This document shows positions 1 through 5,322 of a DNA stretch of 7,978 nucleotides, piece after piece. How positions within the stretch are numbered: position 1 is the first letter of the stretch; each line of letters starts with the position of its first letter. The DNA is taken from contig CANRHJ010000089.1 in the NCBI GenBank assembly GCA_947630355.1, positions 1 through 7,978 on the forward strand. The letters run 5' to 3'. Below the pieces are notes generated by a model. It saw only the letters and a list, made by a program, of their open reading frames with translations. It had not been told where the DNA came from and searched no databases. The position numbers were made by a program, and so were the translations under genes. This stretch comes from Candidatus Gastranaerophilales bacterium (GTDB taxonomy: Bacteria; Cyanobacteriota; Vampirovibrionia; Gastranaerophilales; Gastranaerophilaceae).

Positions 1-510
1 CTTGAAGTCGTTAGACCTACAAAACATTGTCAAGGTGCTTTAAAATTATCATTTAACACAATAAAATTCGGTAAATGTAAAGCGCAATTACCTAATCAGA
101 TATTAACAGCTCAGGTTAATAAAGTTAAAAAACCTAACGCTGTAGCAAGATTGGTAGAGTTCCCCTTCACTTGGACTGGCGGTTTGTTGGGTAACGTAGG
201 AAGAACCGTAGGCGGCGCCATTGTTAGTGCATCTAATGCCGTTGAACAAGTCGTTTCCGGTGTTGGTGTAGGTACCGGCGAAATCTTTCAAGGTCAGTTT
301 AAAGCTGCCGGCAGAAGTTATGTAGACGTTGGTAAAGCTATTGTTACTGCTCCCGTTGATTTAACAAGAACTGCTTTATCGGGTACTATGGGATTATTCC
401 AATATACAGGTGATGAAATCAGTTATCTTGTTGACCCTAAAGGTATGAAAATATCTTCAGTAAATCCGAAAGAAAAAGTTACAATCGCTTTCGGTTGTCA
501 CGAACAATAA
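1..510 (+). CDS. C-terminal part of an unrecognised protein with a Gly/Ala-rich segment (5' end outside the window)
   Basis: The reading frame is open from the first base to the TAA at 508-510, giving 169 residues; the true start lies upstream. A TTG at 151 could be taken as a start, but there is no ribosome binding site before it and the frame continues upstream, so a truncated gene is more likely. Residues about 12-40 look beta-rich, with alternating hydrophobic residues (GALKLSF, then LPNQILTAQV). Residues about 58-130 are Gly/Ala/Val-rich and moderately hydrophobic, resembling amphipathic or membrane-contacting helices, without a clear transmembrane segment. The end (VDPKGMKISSVNPKEKVTIAF) looks like a short beta strand pair. 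The pattern is compatible with an envelope or secretion-apparatus protein, but that is a weak inference and I do not recognise the family. A strong terminator follows 18 bases after the stop, so this is the last gene of its unit. Confidence 0.75.
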   Translation, partial: LEVVRPTKHCQGALKLSFNTIKFGKCKAQLPNQILTAQVNKVKKPNAVARLVEFPFTWTGGLLGNVGRTVGGAIVSASNAVEQVVSGVGVGTGEIFQGQFKAAGRSYVDVGKAIVTAPVDLTRTALSGTMGLFQYTGDEISYLVDPKGMKISSVNPKEKVTIAFGCHEQ

Positions 511-528
511 TATTTCTCTATAGAGGTG

Positions 529-565
529 CAAGTCTCCCGAAGTGTTCTCCGGGAGATTTGTTTTA
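529..565 (+). terminator. Rho-independent terminator of the first gene
   Basis: The arms CAAGTCTCCCG (529-539) and CGGGAGATTTG (550-560) form an 11-bp stem with one G-T pair and a 10-base loop, followed by TTTTA. It lies just downstream of the stop at 510 and in the right orientation. Confidence 0.9.
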
Positions 566-570
566 TTAAA

Positions 571-599
571 TTTACATATTCACCGTTATAGTTTAAAAT
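571..599 (+). promoter_or_regulatory. Possible sigma70-type promoter facing the terminator at 622-647
   Basis: TTTACA (571-576) and TAAAAT (594-599) are separated by 17 bases. The predicted start, near 606, would give a transcript of only about 40 bases before the strong terminator at 622-647. In sequence this AT-rich, a chance match is quite possible, so confidence is low. Confidence 0.25.
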
Positions 600-621
600 A
601 ATTTATGAAATAAGGAGTAAT

Positions 622-647
622 AAAAAAAGCCCCGTCGGGGCTTTTTT
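622..647. terminator. Bidirectional terminator overlapping the yebC stop codon
   Basis: A run of seven A, then GCCCC, a three-base GTC loop, GGGGC and six T form a compact symmetrical hairpin that can terminate transcription on either strand. For the minus strand it ends the yebC transcript; the T-run on the plus strand overlaps the complement of the yebC TAA (646-648), so stop codon and terminator are fused. Confidence 0.92.
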
Positions 648-1398
648 ATATATCCAATTTTTCCATCATTTCATCTGATATATCAAAATTTGAATAAACA
701 TTTTGAATATCATCGTGTTCTTCCAATTTTTCCATTAACCTCAGAATGTTTGTTGCTGTTTTTTCATCTGTTACTTCAATAGAGTTTTCGGCAATTCTTG
801 TTAATTCTGCAGTTTTACCTTTAAACCCGTTTTTCTCCAATGTTTCAACACAAGACTGAAAATTTTCGGGTGAAGTAATTACTTTATATACATCATCTTC
901 TTCGACAACATCCTGAGCATTTGCATCAATTGCCGCTTCAAAAAGCTTATCAAAATCAGTATCTTCTTTAGGAAATTCAATAGCTCCGACTTGTTTAAAC
1001 ATCCATCCGACACAACCTGTTTCACCTAAGTTTCCGCCGAATTTCGTGAAGAAACTTCTTATATCGCCTGCCGTTCTGTTTCTGTTATCAGTCATAGCTT
1101 CTATAAATATAGCTGTTCCGCCTGCTCCGTATCCTTCATATGTTAATTCTTCAACATTATCGGCACCGCCGGAACCCGCTCCTTTTTCTATTGCGCGTTT
1201 AATATTATCATTAGGGAGTCCTGCTGCTTTGGCTCTGTCTATTGCCGTCCTTAGTCTGAAATTTCCGGCAGGATCAGGACCGCCCATTTTCGCTGCTACT
1301 ATTAATTCTCTTGAATACTTCTGAAATGCCACACCTCTTGCCGCATCAATTGCCGCTTTCTTGTGTTTTATTGTTGACCACTTAGAATGACCTGACAT
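646..1398 (-). CDS. yebC: YebC/PmpR/TACO1 family protein
   Basis: A full-length YebC family protein of 250 residues (usual length about 240-250). The N-terminal signature is complete: MSGHSKWSTIKHKKAAIDAARG (residues 1-22, with SGHSKW and KHKKA), then the GGPDPAGNFRLRTAI and LPNDNIKRAI blocks at about 39-70. The core YEGYGAGG...TDNRNRT...GGNLGETG...WMF follows at about 87-133. The family is cytoplasmic and was first described as transcriptional regulators (PmpR); more recent work on YebC and TACO1 points to a translation factor that relieves ribosome stalling at proline-rich stretches. Which role applies here cannot be read from sequence. The ATG is preceded on the minus strand by an AGGG Shine-Dalgarno about 6 bases upstream. 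It appears monocistronic: it is divergent from the prepilin-like gene and ends in its own terminator. Confidence 0.97.
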   Translation of the reverse strand: MSGHSKWSTIKHKKAAIDAARGVAFQKYSRELIVAAKMGGPDPAGNFRLRTAIDRAKAAGLPNDNIKRAIEKGAGSGGADNVEELTYEGYGAGGTAIFIEAMTDNRNRTAGDIRSFFTKFGGNLGETGCVGWMFKQVGAIEFPKEDTDFDKLFEAAIDANAQDVVEEDDVYKVITSPENFQSCVETLEKNGFKGKTAELTRIAENSIEVTDEKTATNILRLMEKLEEHDDIQNVYSNFDISDEMMEKLDI

Positions 1399-1466
1399 AT
1401 ATTTCCCTTTCGTATTTTGTATTTTTTTTTATTGTAATATAAAGGCAGTGAAAAGAAAATAAATTC

Positions 1467-1659
1467 TACAGCACGGCATTTAACAATATTTTAATTACGT
1501 CAGCTTAAAACTCCGAATAATGAAAATCTGAATTTCAGTATAGGCTCGCGAACTCGCTTCGCTCAAACAGCGCTCGCCTTTGATATTTCTTCAATTCGAT
1601 TTTCAATTATTCTTCGTTATAGCTTCCTTTAATTAAAATATTTTGCATTATAAGCTGTA
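1467..1659. repeat. 193-bp imperfect inverted repeat with GC-rich tip (MITE- or REP-like)
   Basis: The left arm starts TACAGC (1467-1472) and the right arm ends GCTGTA (1654-1659). Moving inward, the arms match with small gaps: a perfect 13-bp block AATATTTTAATTA (1485-1497) against TAATTAAAATATT (1630-1642), then AGCT, GAATAAT, GAAAATC and GAATT blocks against their complements up to about 1590. The tip is strikingly GC-rich compared with its surroundings, with GGC..GCG (1543-1550) against CGC..GCC (1571-1578) and an inner GCGAA/TTCGC hairpin (1548-1562). No open reading frame of note lies inside. This fills most of the 328-base gap 1399-1726. It could be a non-autonomous mobile element, a REP-type repeat or a large RNA hairpin; copies elsewhere in the genome would decide. 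Confidence 0.75.
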
Positions 1660-1670
1660 AATCAATTTTC

Positions 1671-1699
1671 TTGATTAAAAATATGTAATTTGATATAAT
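1671..1699 (+). promoter_or_regulatory. Sigma70-type promoter of the prepilin-like gene
   Basis: TTGATT (1671-1676) and a perfect TATAAT (1694-1699) are separated by exactly 17 bases, placing transcription start near 1706, about 20 bases before the ATG at 1727. The -35 box is the right half of a small inverted repeat AATCAA-N5-TTGATT (1660-1676), which could be a repressor or activator site, though in AT-rich DNA it may be chance. Confidence 0.75.
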
Positions 1700-1711
1700 T
1701 AACTCGAAATT

Positions 1712-1717
1712 AAGGAG
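1712..1717 (+). promoter_or_regulatory. Shine-Dalgarno AAGGAG pointing to ATG 1727
   Basis: AAGGAG lies 9 bases before ATG 1727. It is the only good ribosome binding site near the prepilin-like gene and serves a start codon out of frame with the main ORF, which is what exposes the frame break at the C-run. Confidence 0.8.
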
Positions 1718-1726
1718 AAAAATATT

Positions 1727-1771
1727 ATGAAAAGGCGCTTACCCCCCCCCATGAATTTTGCAAAGACTTGA
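1727..1771 (+). other. Displaced start of the prepilin-like gene: 14-codon reading frame ended by TGA
   Basis: Starting at ATG 1727, the frame reads MKRRLPPPMNFAKT and stops at TGA 1769-1771, having crossed the nine-C run that encodes PPP. The stop overlaps the TTG at 1768 in the tetranucleotide TTGA, so weak translational coupling into the downstream ORF is conceivable. Adding one C (or removing two) fuses this start to the prepilin ORF, giving a 257-residue protein (256 with two C removed) starting MKRRLPPPHEFCKD. I infer that ATG 1727 is the true start in the ON form of the gene. Confidence 0.7.
1742..1750 (+). repeat. Poly-C tract (C9), candidate phase-variation switch
   Basis: Nine consecutive C in an otherwise AT-rich context, 15 bases after the start codon of the prepilin-like gene. 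Homopolymer runs of about this length, such as the poly-G/C tracts of Campylobacter and Neisseria, change length by slipped-strand mispairing. Here C10 or C7 puts start codon and prepilin body in one frame; C9 does not. A sequencing or assembly miscount of the run is the main alternative. Confidence 0.8.
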
Positions 1772-2499
1772 GCCGTAACAACATAGAGCAAAGCCCATGT
1801 ACTGAAACAAAATTCTCTGCCGAAATGAAGCAAAATTCAAGACAAAAAAATTTTGAAGGCTTTACATTAGCGGAAGTTCTCATTACCCTCGTTATTGTTG
1901 GCGTTGTTGCCGCAATTACAATTCCGATTATTCATAATAATTATATGGAACAGGTTGCAATATCAAAAGTTAAGAAGTTTCATTCCGTTTTGAAACAATC
2001 TGTAAGATTGGCAATTGCTAACGAGGGAGTGAGTGTTGATAACTGGGATATTTATGAAGAAGGTACTAAAGCTGGTAAGCTTATGTCATACATAAAGCCA
2101 TATCTTAAAATAATGCAGGACTGCGGATATGATACAAGTAAAGATTGTTCCGTTGCAGGAAAAATCAAATTATTAAACGGAAATGTCTCGGGCGAAGATT
2201 TCTCAACATATTACCGATTAATACTTGATGACGGGGCGGTTATGTTTGTCAGAACGAATTCAAGATCGAAAGATAATGTTTGTACACGGCTTGTTAATGT
2301 AAATAATGTTTGCGGGGTTATACTTTATGATATAAATGGTATTAAAAAACCAAATACAGTCGGAAAAGACATATTTCATTTCTTCATTGTTCCAAATGAT
2401 GGTGTACCTGTAACTTATAATGATTGTAATAAGAGTTCTGCAGGCTGGTCATGTGCAGAATATATTTTAGAACACGGGGATATGAATTATCCCGATTGA
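1768..2499 (+). CDS. Type IV prepilin-like (pseudopilin) protein, start frameshifted by poly-C tract
   Basis: Class III-type N-terminal methylation motif: G31 is followed by F32-T-L-A-E36, so Glu sits at +5 of the mature protein, then an unbroken hydrophobic helix to about residue 55 (LITLVIVGVVAAITIPII). Prepilin peptidase should cut after G31. The mature part has six cysteines outside the helix, arranged as three close pairs (QDC..KDC, NVC..NVC, NDC..WSC), suggesting disulfides outside the cytoplasm. It carries the ILYDINGIKKPNTVGKDIF stretch near the C-terminus, which I associate with multigene families of pilin-like proteins in Gastranaerophilales. It probably belongs to a type IV pilus or type II secretion-like fibre as a major or minor subunit; no assembly genes are in the window. 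The TTG at 1768 has no good Shine-Dalgarno; M20 (ATG 1825) would give a normal short leader ending in G but also lacks one. The likely real start is ATG 1727 across a C-run whose present length breaks the frame. Confidence 0.85.
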   Translation: MSRNNIEQSPCTETKFSAEMKQNSRQKNFEGFTLAEVLITLVIVGVVAAITIPIIHNNYMEQVAISKVKKFHSVLKQSVRLAIANEGVSVDNWDIYEEGTKAGKLMSYIKPYLKIMQDCGYDTSKDCSVAGKIKLLNGNVSGEDFSTYYRLILDDGAVMFVRTNSRSKDNVCTRLVNVNNVCGVILYDINGIKKPNTVGKDIFHFFIVPNDGVPVTYNDCNKSSAGWSCAEYILEHGDMNYPD

Positions 2500-2505
2500 T
2501 ATAGA

Positions 2506-2533
2506 TTGTTATTTTTTTATTTTATTGTAATAT
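2506..2533 (+). promoter_or_regulatory. Possible promoter giving a leaderless transcript of the TPR gene
   Basis: TTGTTA (2506-2511) and TAATAT (2528-2533) are 16 bases apart. Transcription starting about 7 bases after the -10 box would begin at or next to the A of the ATG at 2540. The 40 bases before that ATG hold no Shine-Dalgarno, consistent with a leaderless mRNA. The T/A-only composition means a chance match cannot be excluded. Confidence 0.45.
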
Positions 2534-2539
2534 TATGTT

Positions 2540-3319
2540 ATGGAAAATGAAATAAATAATGATTTACAAAGTGCATTGGATTATTATAAATCGGCGGATT
2601 ATGAAAAGTCTGTTGAATATTTTTTGAAGGCTTTAAGCTCAGATGCTAACAATCCCAATATTCTAAATAATATCGGTCTATGCTATTCAAAGCTCGCTAA
2701 AGATGATTTGGCTATCGAATACTTTATCAAAACATTATCTTTTAATCCTAATTCCGTCCAAACATATATAAATCTTTCCGATGTTTATTTCAGAAATAAA
2801 AATATTATTGATGCCATTAATTTATTGGAAAACGGTGTAACTTTAATGCCGAATGAAATAGCTCTAAAACACTATTTGTCCAGATTTTATTTGGAAGATT
2901 GCAGATATGATTTGGCTATGCAGCAGTTATTTGAGATTTTGGATATTGATTCTGACAATCTTGATGCTTATTGGGATTTGGGTAATATTCAGTATGAACT
3001 GGGTGATTATGACAGTGCAGCTGAAAATTACGAAAATGTTTTGGAAAAAATTACCGATAATGCCGTTTTTTATTATCAAACAGCTTTGGCTTACGAGGCC
3101 GGTGATAATATTGATAAAGCTATTTCAAACCATTTAAAAGCTGTTTCAGTTAATGAAAATTTCCATCCTTCTTATAAAAAACTCGGAATATTATTTATGG
3201 CTCGCGGAGATAATGAAAGTGCCGTTGAATATTTCCAAGATTATCTTAACTTTGATTTGCCTGCTGATGAAAAAAAATCAATTAATGATTTAATTGAAAG
3301 AATAAGTAAACAGTTATAA
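2540..3319 (+). CDS. Tetratricopeptide-repeat protein (seven TPRs)
   Basis: The 259 residues are almost entirely TPR. Seven consecutive 34-residue units with perfect spacing run from 11-44, 45-78, 79-112, 113-146, 147-180, 181-214 to 215-248, followed by an 11-residue helical tail. Typical positions are present: Tyr/Leu-Gly in helix A (IGLCYSK, LGNIQYELGD), Ala at the A-B packing site (DLAIEYF, DSAAENY, DKAISNH) and Pro or Asn near the end of the unit (FNPNS). No signal peptide or membrane segment is present, so it should be a cytoplasmic scaffold or adaptor; the partner is unknown. The repeats are acidic and Tyr/Asn-rich. There is no ribosome binding site before ATG 2540. It sits 72 bases before the glutaredoxin gene with no terminator between, so shared transcription with the glutaredoxin/Hcp-like pair is possible but not shown. 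Confidence 0.93.
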   Translation: MENEINNDLQSALDYYKSADYEKSVEYFLKALSSDANNPNILNNIGLCYSKLAKDDLAIEYFIKTLSFNPNSVQTYINLSDVYFRNKNIIDAINLLENGVTLMPNEIALKHYLSRFYLEDCRYDLAMQQLFEILDIDSDNLDAYWDLGNIQYELGDYDSAAENYENVLEKITDNAVFYYQTALAYEAGDNIDKAISNHLKAVSVNENFHPSYKKLGILFMARGDNESAVEYFQDYLNFDLPADEKKSINDLIERISKQL

Positions 3320-3391
3320 TCGGTTGTGTATTACATTTATATATCTTTTATTAAATAATAATCACGTATTATCAGTTAACAGGCGGTTATT

Positions 3392-3658
3392 ATGAAAGAT
3401 GTTCAAATTTATACGGTAGATTATTGTCCGTATTGTAAAAAAGCTGAAATGTTATTAAAAAGTAAGAATATTTTATATAAAAAGACAGACATTACCGAGA
3501 ATGAAGATGCGTACAGAAAAAAACTCGGTGAATATTACGATATAGAAGGAAAAGTTACAGTTCCTCAAATAATTATCGGAGGAAAGCGTATCGGAGGATT
3601 TGACATCCTTGAAAAGCTTAATAATTCCGGTGAACTTGATAAGTTACTTGAAGATTAG
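3392..3658 (+). CDS. grxC: Glutaredoxin, dithiol CPYC type (GrxC-like)
   Basis: A complete 88-residue glutaredoxin. The active site C12-P-Y-C15 follows the first strand (VQIYTVDY); the cis-proline motif T56-V57-P58 and the GSH-binding end G68-G69-F70-D71 are present, and the tail GELDKLL is typical of GrxC. Both catalytic cysteines are kept, so it should reduce protein disulfides and glutathione-mixed or similar low-molecular-weight-thiol disulfides in the cytoplasm; which thiol this organism uses cannot be told from here. A weak Shine-Dalgarno (AGG within AGGCGG, 3381-3386) precedes the ATG. Only 12 bases separate its stop from the Hcp-like gene, strongly suggesting co-transcription and perhaps that the Hcp-like protein is a redox partner or target. 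Confidence 0.95.
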   Translation: MKDVQIYTVDYCPYCKKAEMLLKSKNILYKKTDITENEDAYRKKLGEYYDIEGKVTVPQIIIGGKRIGGFDILEKLNNSGELDKLLED

Positions 3659-3670
3659 CGGGATTTTGTT

Positions 3671-5281
3671 ATGAATAAGTTCTTTAATCTTTATAATTCA
3701 TTATGTACCGGCGCAAATTCAAACGGAGTCTTTTCTCTTGACCCTTATTTCCCCGTTATTAAAGAAATGCTTGTTTCGGAACTCCGTGAAGTGGTATATT
3801 TTATTCAACAATTAAAACTTTTAAATTTTGATATGAGTGAATATACCGATAAAGTTGTCGAATTTATTTCCGTTTTGATTGTTAATCTGGATTTTAAACG
3901 GGAAAGTTTATTTATTATTGTCGAAGATTTATATAATAACAAAATTAAACTTCATGATTTGTATATAAATACTTGTAAAGAACGTAATATAGAACCGCAA
4001 AACATAAGTAAAGAATTATCGATGCTGCAGGACAAAGATTCTGTTATCAAAGCGTTAAATGAACATGAAAAAAATATCGCTCCTGACAGCCTTACACTGA
4101 CGGTTAATAAAAAAATTTTATATGAAATAATGGTTAATCTTGTATTAAATGCCTGTAATTGTCTTATTGAACTTAAAAATTACGGCGAAGATTTTACTGA
4201 TGCAAAAGAAGAAGTTTTAAAACTTTTTAATACTTCAAATTACACTGATGATAATGATGATGTTTGGATAAACAAAATAATAGACTTCTCGGCTTGGAAT
4301 TGTAAGATAACAAACAAATTATATGATAAAATAAATGAACGTTTCGGTCCCGTAGAAAAAACTCAAGTTCCTGTGGCTGTCAAGGAAGGTAAGGCTATTC
4401 TTGTTTCAGGTTCCGGATTATTGGATTTGGAAAAAATCTTGATTGCTGCACAAGATAAAAATATAAATGTTTATACACACAATAACTTAATGAGTGCTTT
4501 TCAATATAAAAAAATTAGTGAATATTCTAATTTGACAGGTCATTATCAAAGATTAAACAACAATTTCCCTCTTGATTTTGCCTCGTTTCCGGGACCCGTA
4601 TTTATTACAAGAAATTCTGCTCCTAAAATTGAAGTAATAAGGGGACAAATATATACCCAAGCTAAATACCCTTCTTTTGGTATTGCTAAAATAGAAAACG
4701 ATGATTTCTCTCCGATTATTGATTATGCGCTTAAATCCGAAGGATTTAAAGAAAGTTATTCGCAAAATTATATTTCCGTCGGTTATAATTATGATGAAAT
4801 ATCTCAAAAGTTAAACGAAATTATATTAAAACTTCAATCAAATAAAATAAAAAATATCGCAATAATAGGTTTAATTGATAAATTTGCTGATTTTAACGAA
4901 TACGTAAATCAATTCTTATCAAAATCACCCGATGAATTGTATATAATTTCCTTTTCATACGATACAAAAAGGGAAAATGTTTGGAGTGTAAACCCTTTTT
5001 ACGATTTCCCGATACTATATAAAATAATAAATACTCTGAAAAATAATTCGGAAGGTATTGAAAAATATTTAAGCATATTTTTCCCTGATTGTGCAATAAA
5101 TACCCTTTCGCAAATATTTAATTTGAAATACATGGGTATAAAAAATATTTTCTTGGGGAATTGCTGTCCTAATGTTATGAACCCCGTTTTAACTGAGGGC
5201 TTAAAAAATTTATTTGATATAAAAGAAATATCAACTGTTAAGGATGATATAGAATTTTTAATACCAAAAGGAGCGAATTAA
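3671..5281 (+). CDS. Hybrid-cluster protein (Hcp) homologue lacking all cluster ligands
   Basis: The 536 residues match Hcp (hydroxylamine reductase/NO reductase; about 550 residues) over most of their length. Recognisable landmarks are KEGKAILVSG (238-247), NVYTH (266-270), FPGPVFIT (306-313), YISVGY (367-372), IKNIAIIG (393-400), GIKNIFLG (489-496) and the ending ISTVKDDIEFL (520-530). Against the remembered E. coli and Desulfovibrio sequences, the seven hybrid-cluster ligands are replaced: His244 by S248, Glu268 by N272, Cys312 by S316, then Cys405 by I402, Cys433 by S429, Cys458 by T455 and Glu492 by F471 (E. coli numbering). The N-terminal CxxC cluster motif is also absent (only C12 in the first 100 residues). 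It therefore cannot bind the Hcp clusters and should not be a hydroxylamine or NO reductase. The frame is intact, so it is probably a functional, repurposed scaffold rather than a dying gene. A GGGA ribosome binding site lies 7-8 bases before the ATG. It is the second gene of a unit with the glutaredoxin. The cytoplasmic role is unknown. Confidence 0.85.
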   Translation: MNKFFNLYNSLCTGANSNGVFSLDPYFPVIKEMLVSELREVVYFIQQLKLLNFDMSEYTDKVVEFISVLIVNLDFKRESLFIIVEDLYNNKIKLHDLYINTCKERNIEPQNISKELSMLQDKDSVIKALNEHEKNIAPDSLTLTVNKKILYEIMVNLVLNACNCLIELKNYGEDFTDAKEEVLKLFNTSNYTDDNDDVWINKIIDFSAWNCKITNKLYDKINERFGPVEKTQVPVAVKEGKAILVSGSGLLDLEKILIAAQDKNINVYTHNNLMSAFQYKKISEYSNLTGHYQRLNNNFPLDFASFPGPVFITRNSAPKIEVIRGQIYTQAKYPSFGIAKIENDDFSPIIDYALKSEGFKESYSQNYISVGYNYDEISQKLNEIILKLQSNKIKNIAIIGLIDKFADFNEYVNQFLSKSPDELYIISFSYDTKRENVWSVNPFYDFPILYKIINTLKNNSEGIEKYLSIFFPDCAINTLSQIFNLKYMGIKNIFLGNCCPNVMNPVLTEGLKNLFDIKEISTVKDDIEFLIPKGAN

Positions 5282-5293
5282 TTTTCGCTCCTT
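5268..5293. terminator. Terminator hairpin overlapping the Hcp-like stop codon, shared by convergent genes
   Basis: AAGGAGCGAA (5268-5277) and TTCGCTCCTT (5284-5293) form a perfect 10-bp stem around a six-base loop that contains the end of the TAA stop (5279-5281). Read on the minus strand, the stem is followed by TTTTGG, so it should terminate the convergent gene at 5323-6435; on the plus strand the following tract (ATATTTTAT) is less pure. Confidence 0.8.
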
Positions 5294-5322
5294 ATATTTT
5301 ATGATTTCATTTGTATTTTAAT

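Noticed and set aside
151..510. Short ORF starting at TTG 151 taken as a complete small gene
   Set aside because: The frame is open to the window edge with plausible protein sequence and no ribosome binding site precedes 151, so it is the end of a longer gene.
516..525. Perfect 10-bp palindrome CTCTATAGAG after the first gene
   Set aside because: Single, short and without a spaced partner; a chance event or part of the 3' untranslated region.
611..620. Shine-Dalgarno-like AAGGAG at 612-617
   Set aside because: It is followed by TAATAA and the terminator, with no start codon or ORF.
1046..1324. Plus-strand ORF inside yebC, and similar opposite-strand ORFs within the Hcp-like, Ala/Gly-rich and fabF genes
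   Set aside because: They are antisense shadows of well-supported genes, with no ribosome binding sites or protein-like conservation.
646..1771. Functional link between YebC (polyproline translation) and the PPP encoded by the poly-C tract in the neighbouring gene
   Set aside because: The genes are divergent and three prolines encoded by a C run are expected by chance; adjacency alone is no evidence.
3358..3372. Inverted repeat ATAAT-N5-ATTAT before the glutaredoxin gene as an operator
   Set aside because: Only A/T half-sites of five bases; too little information in DNA this AT-rich.
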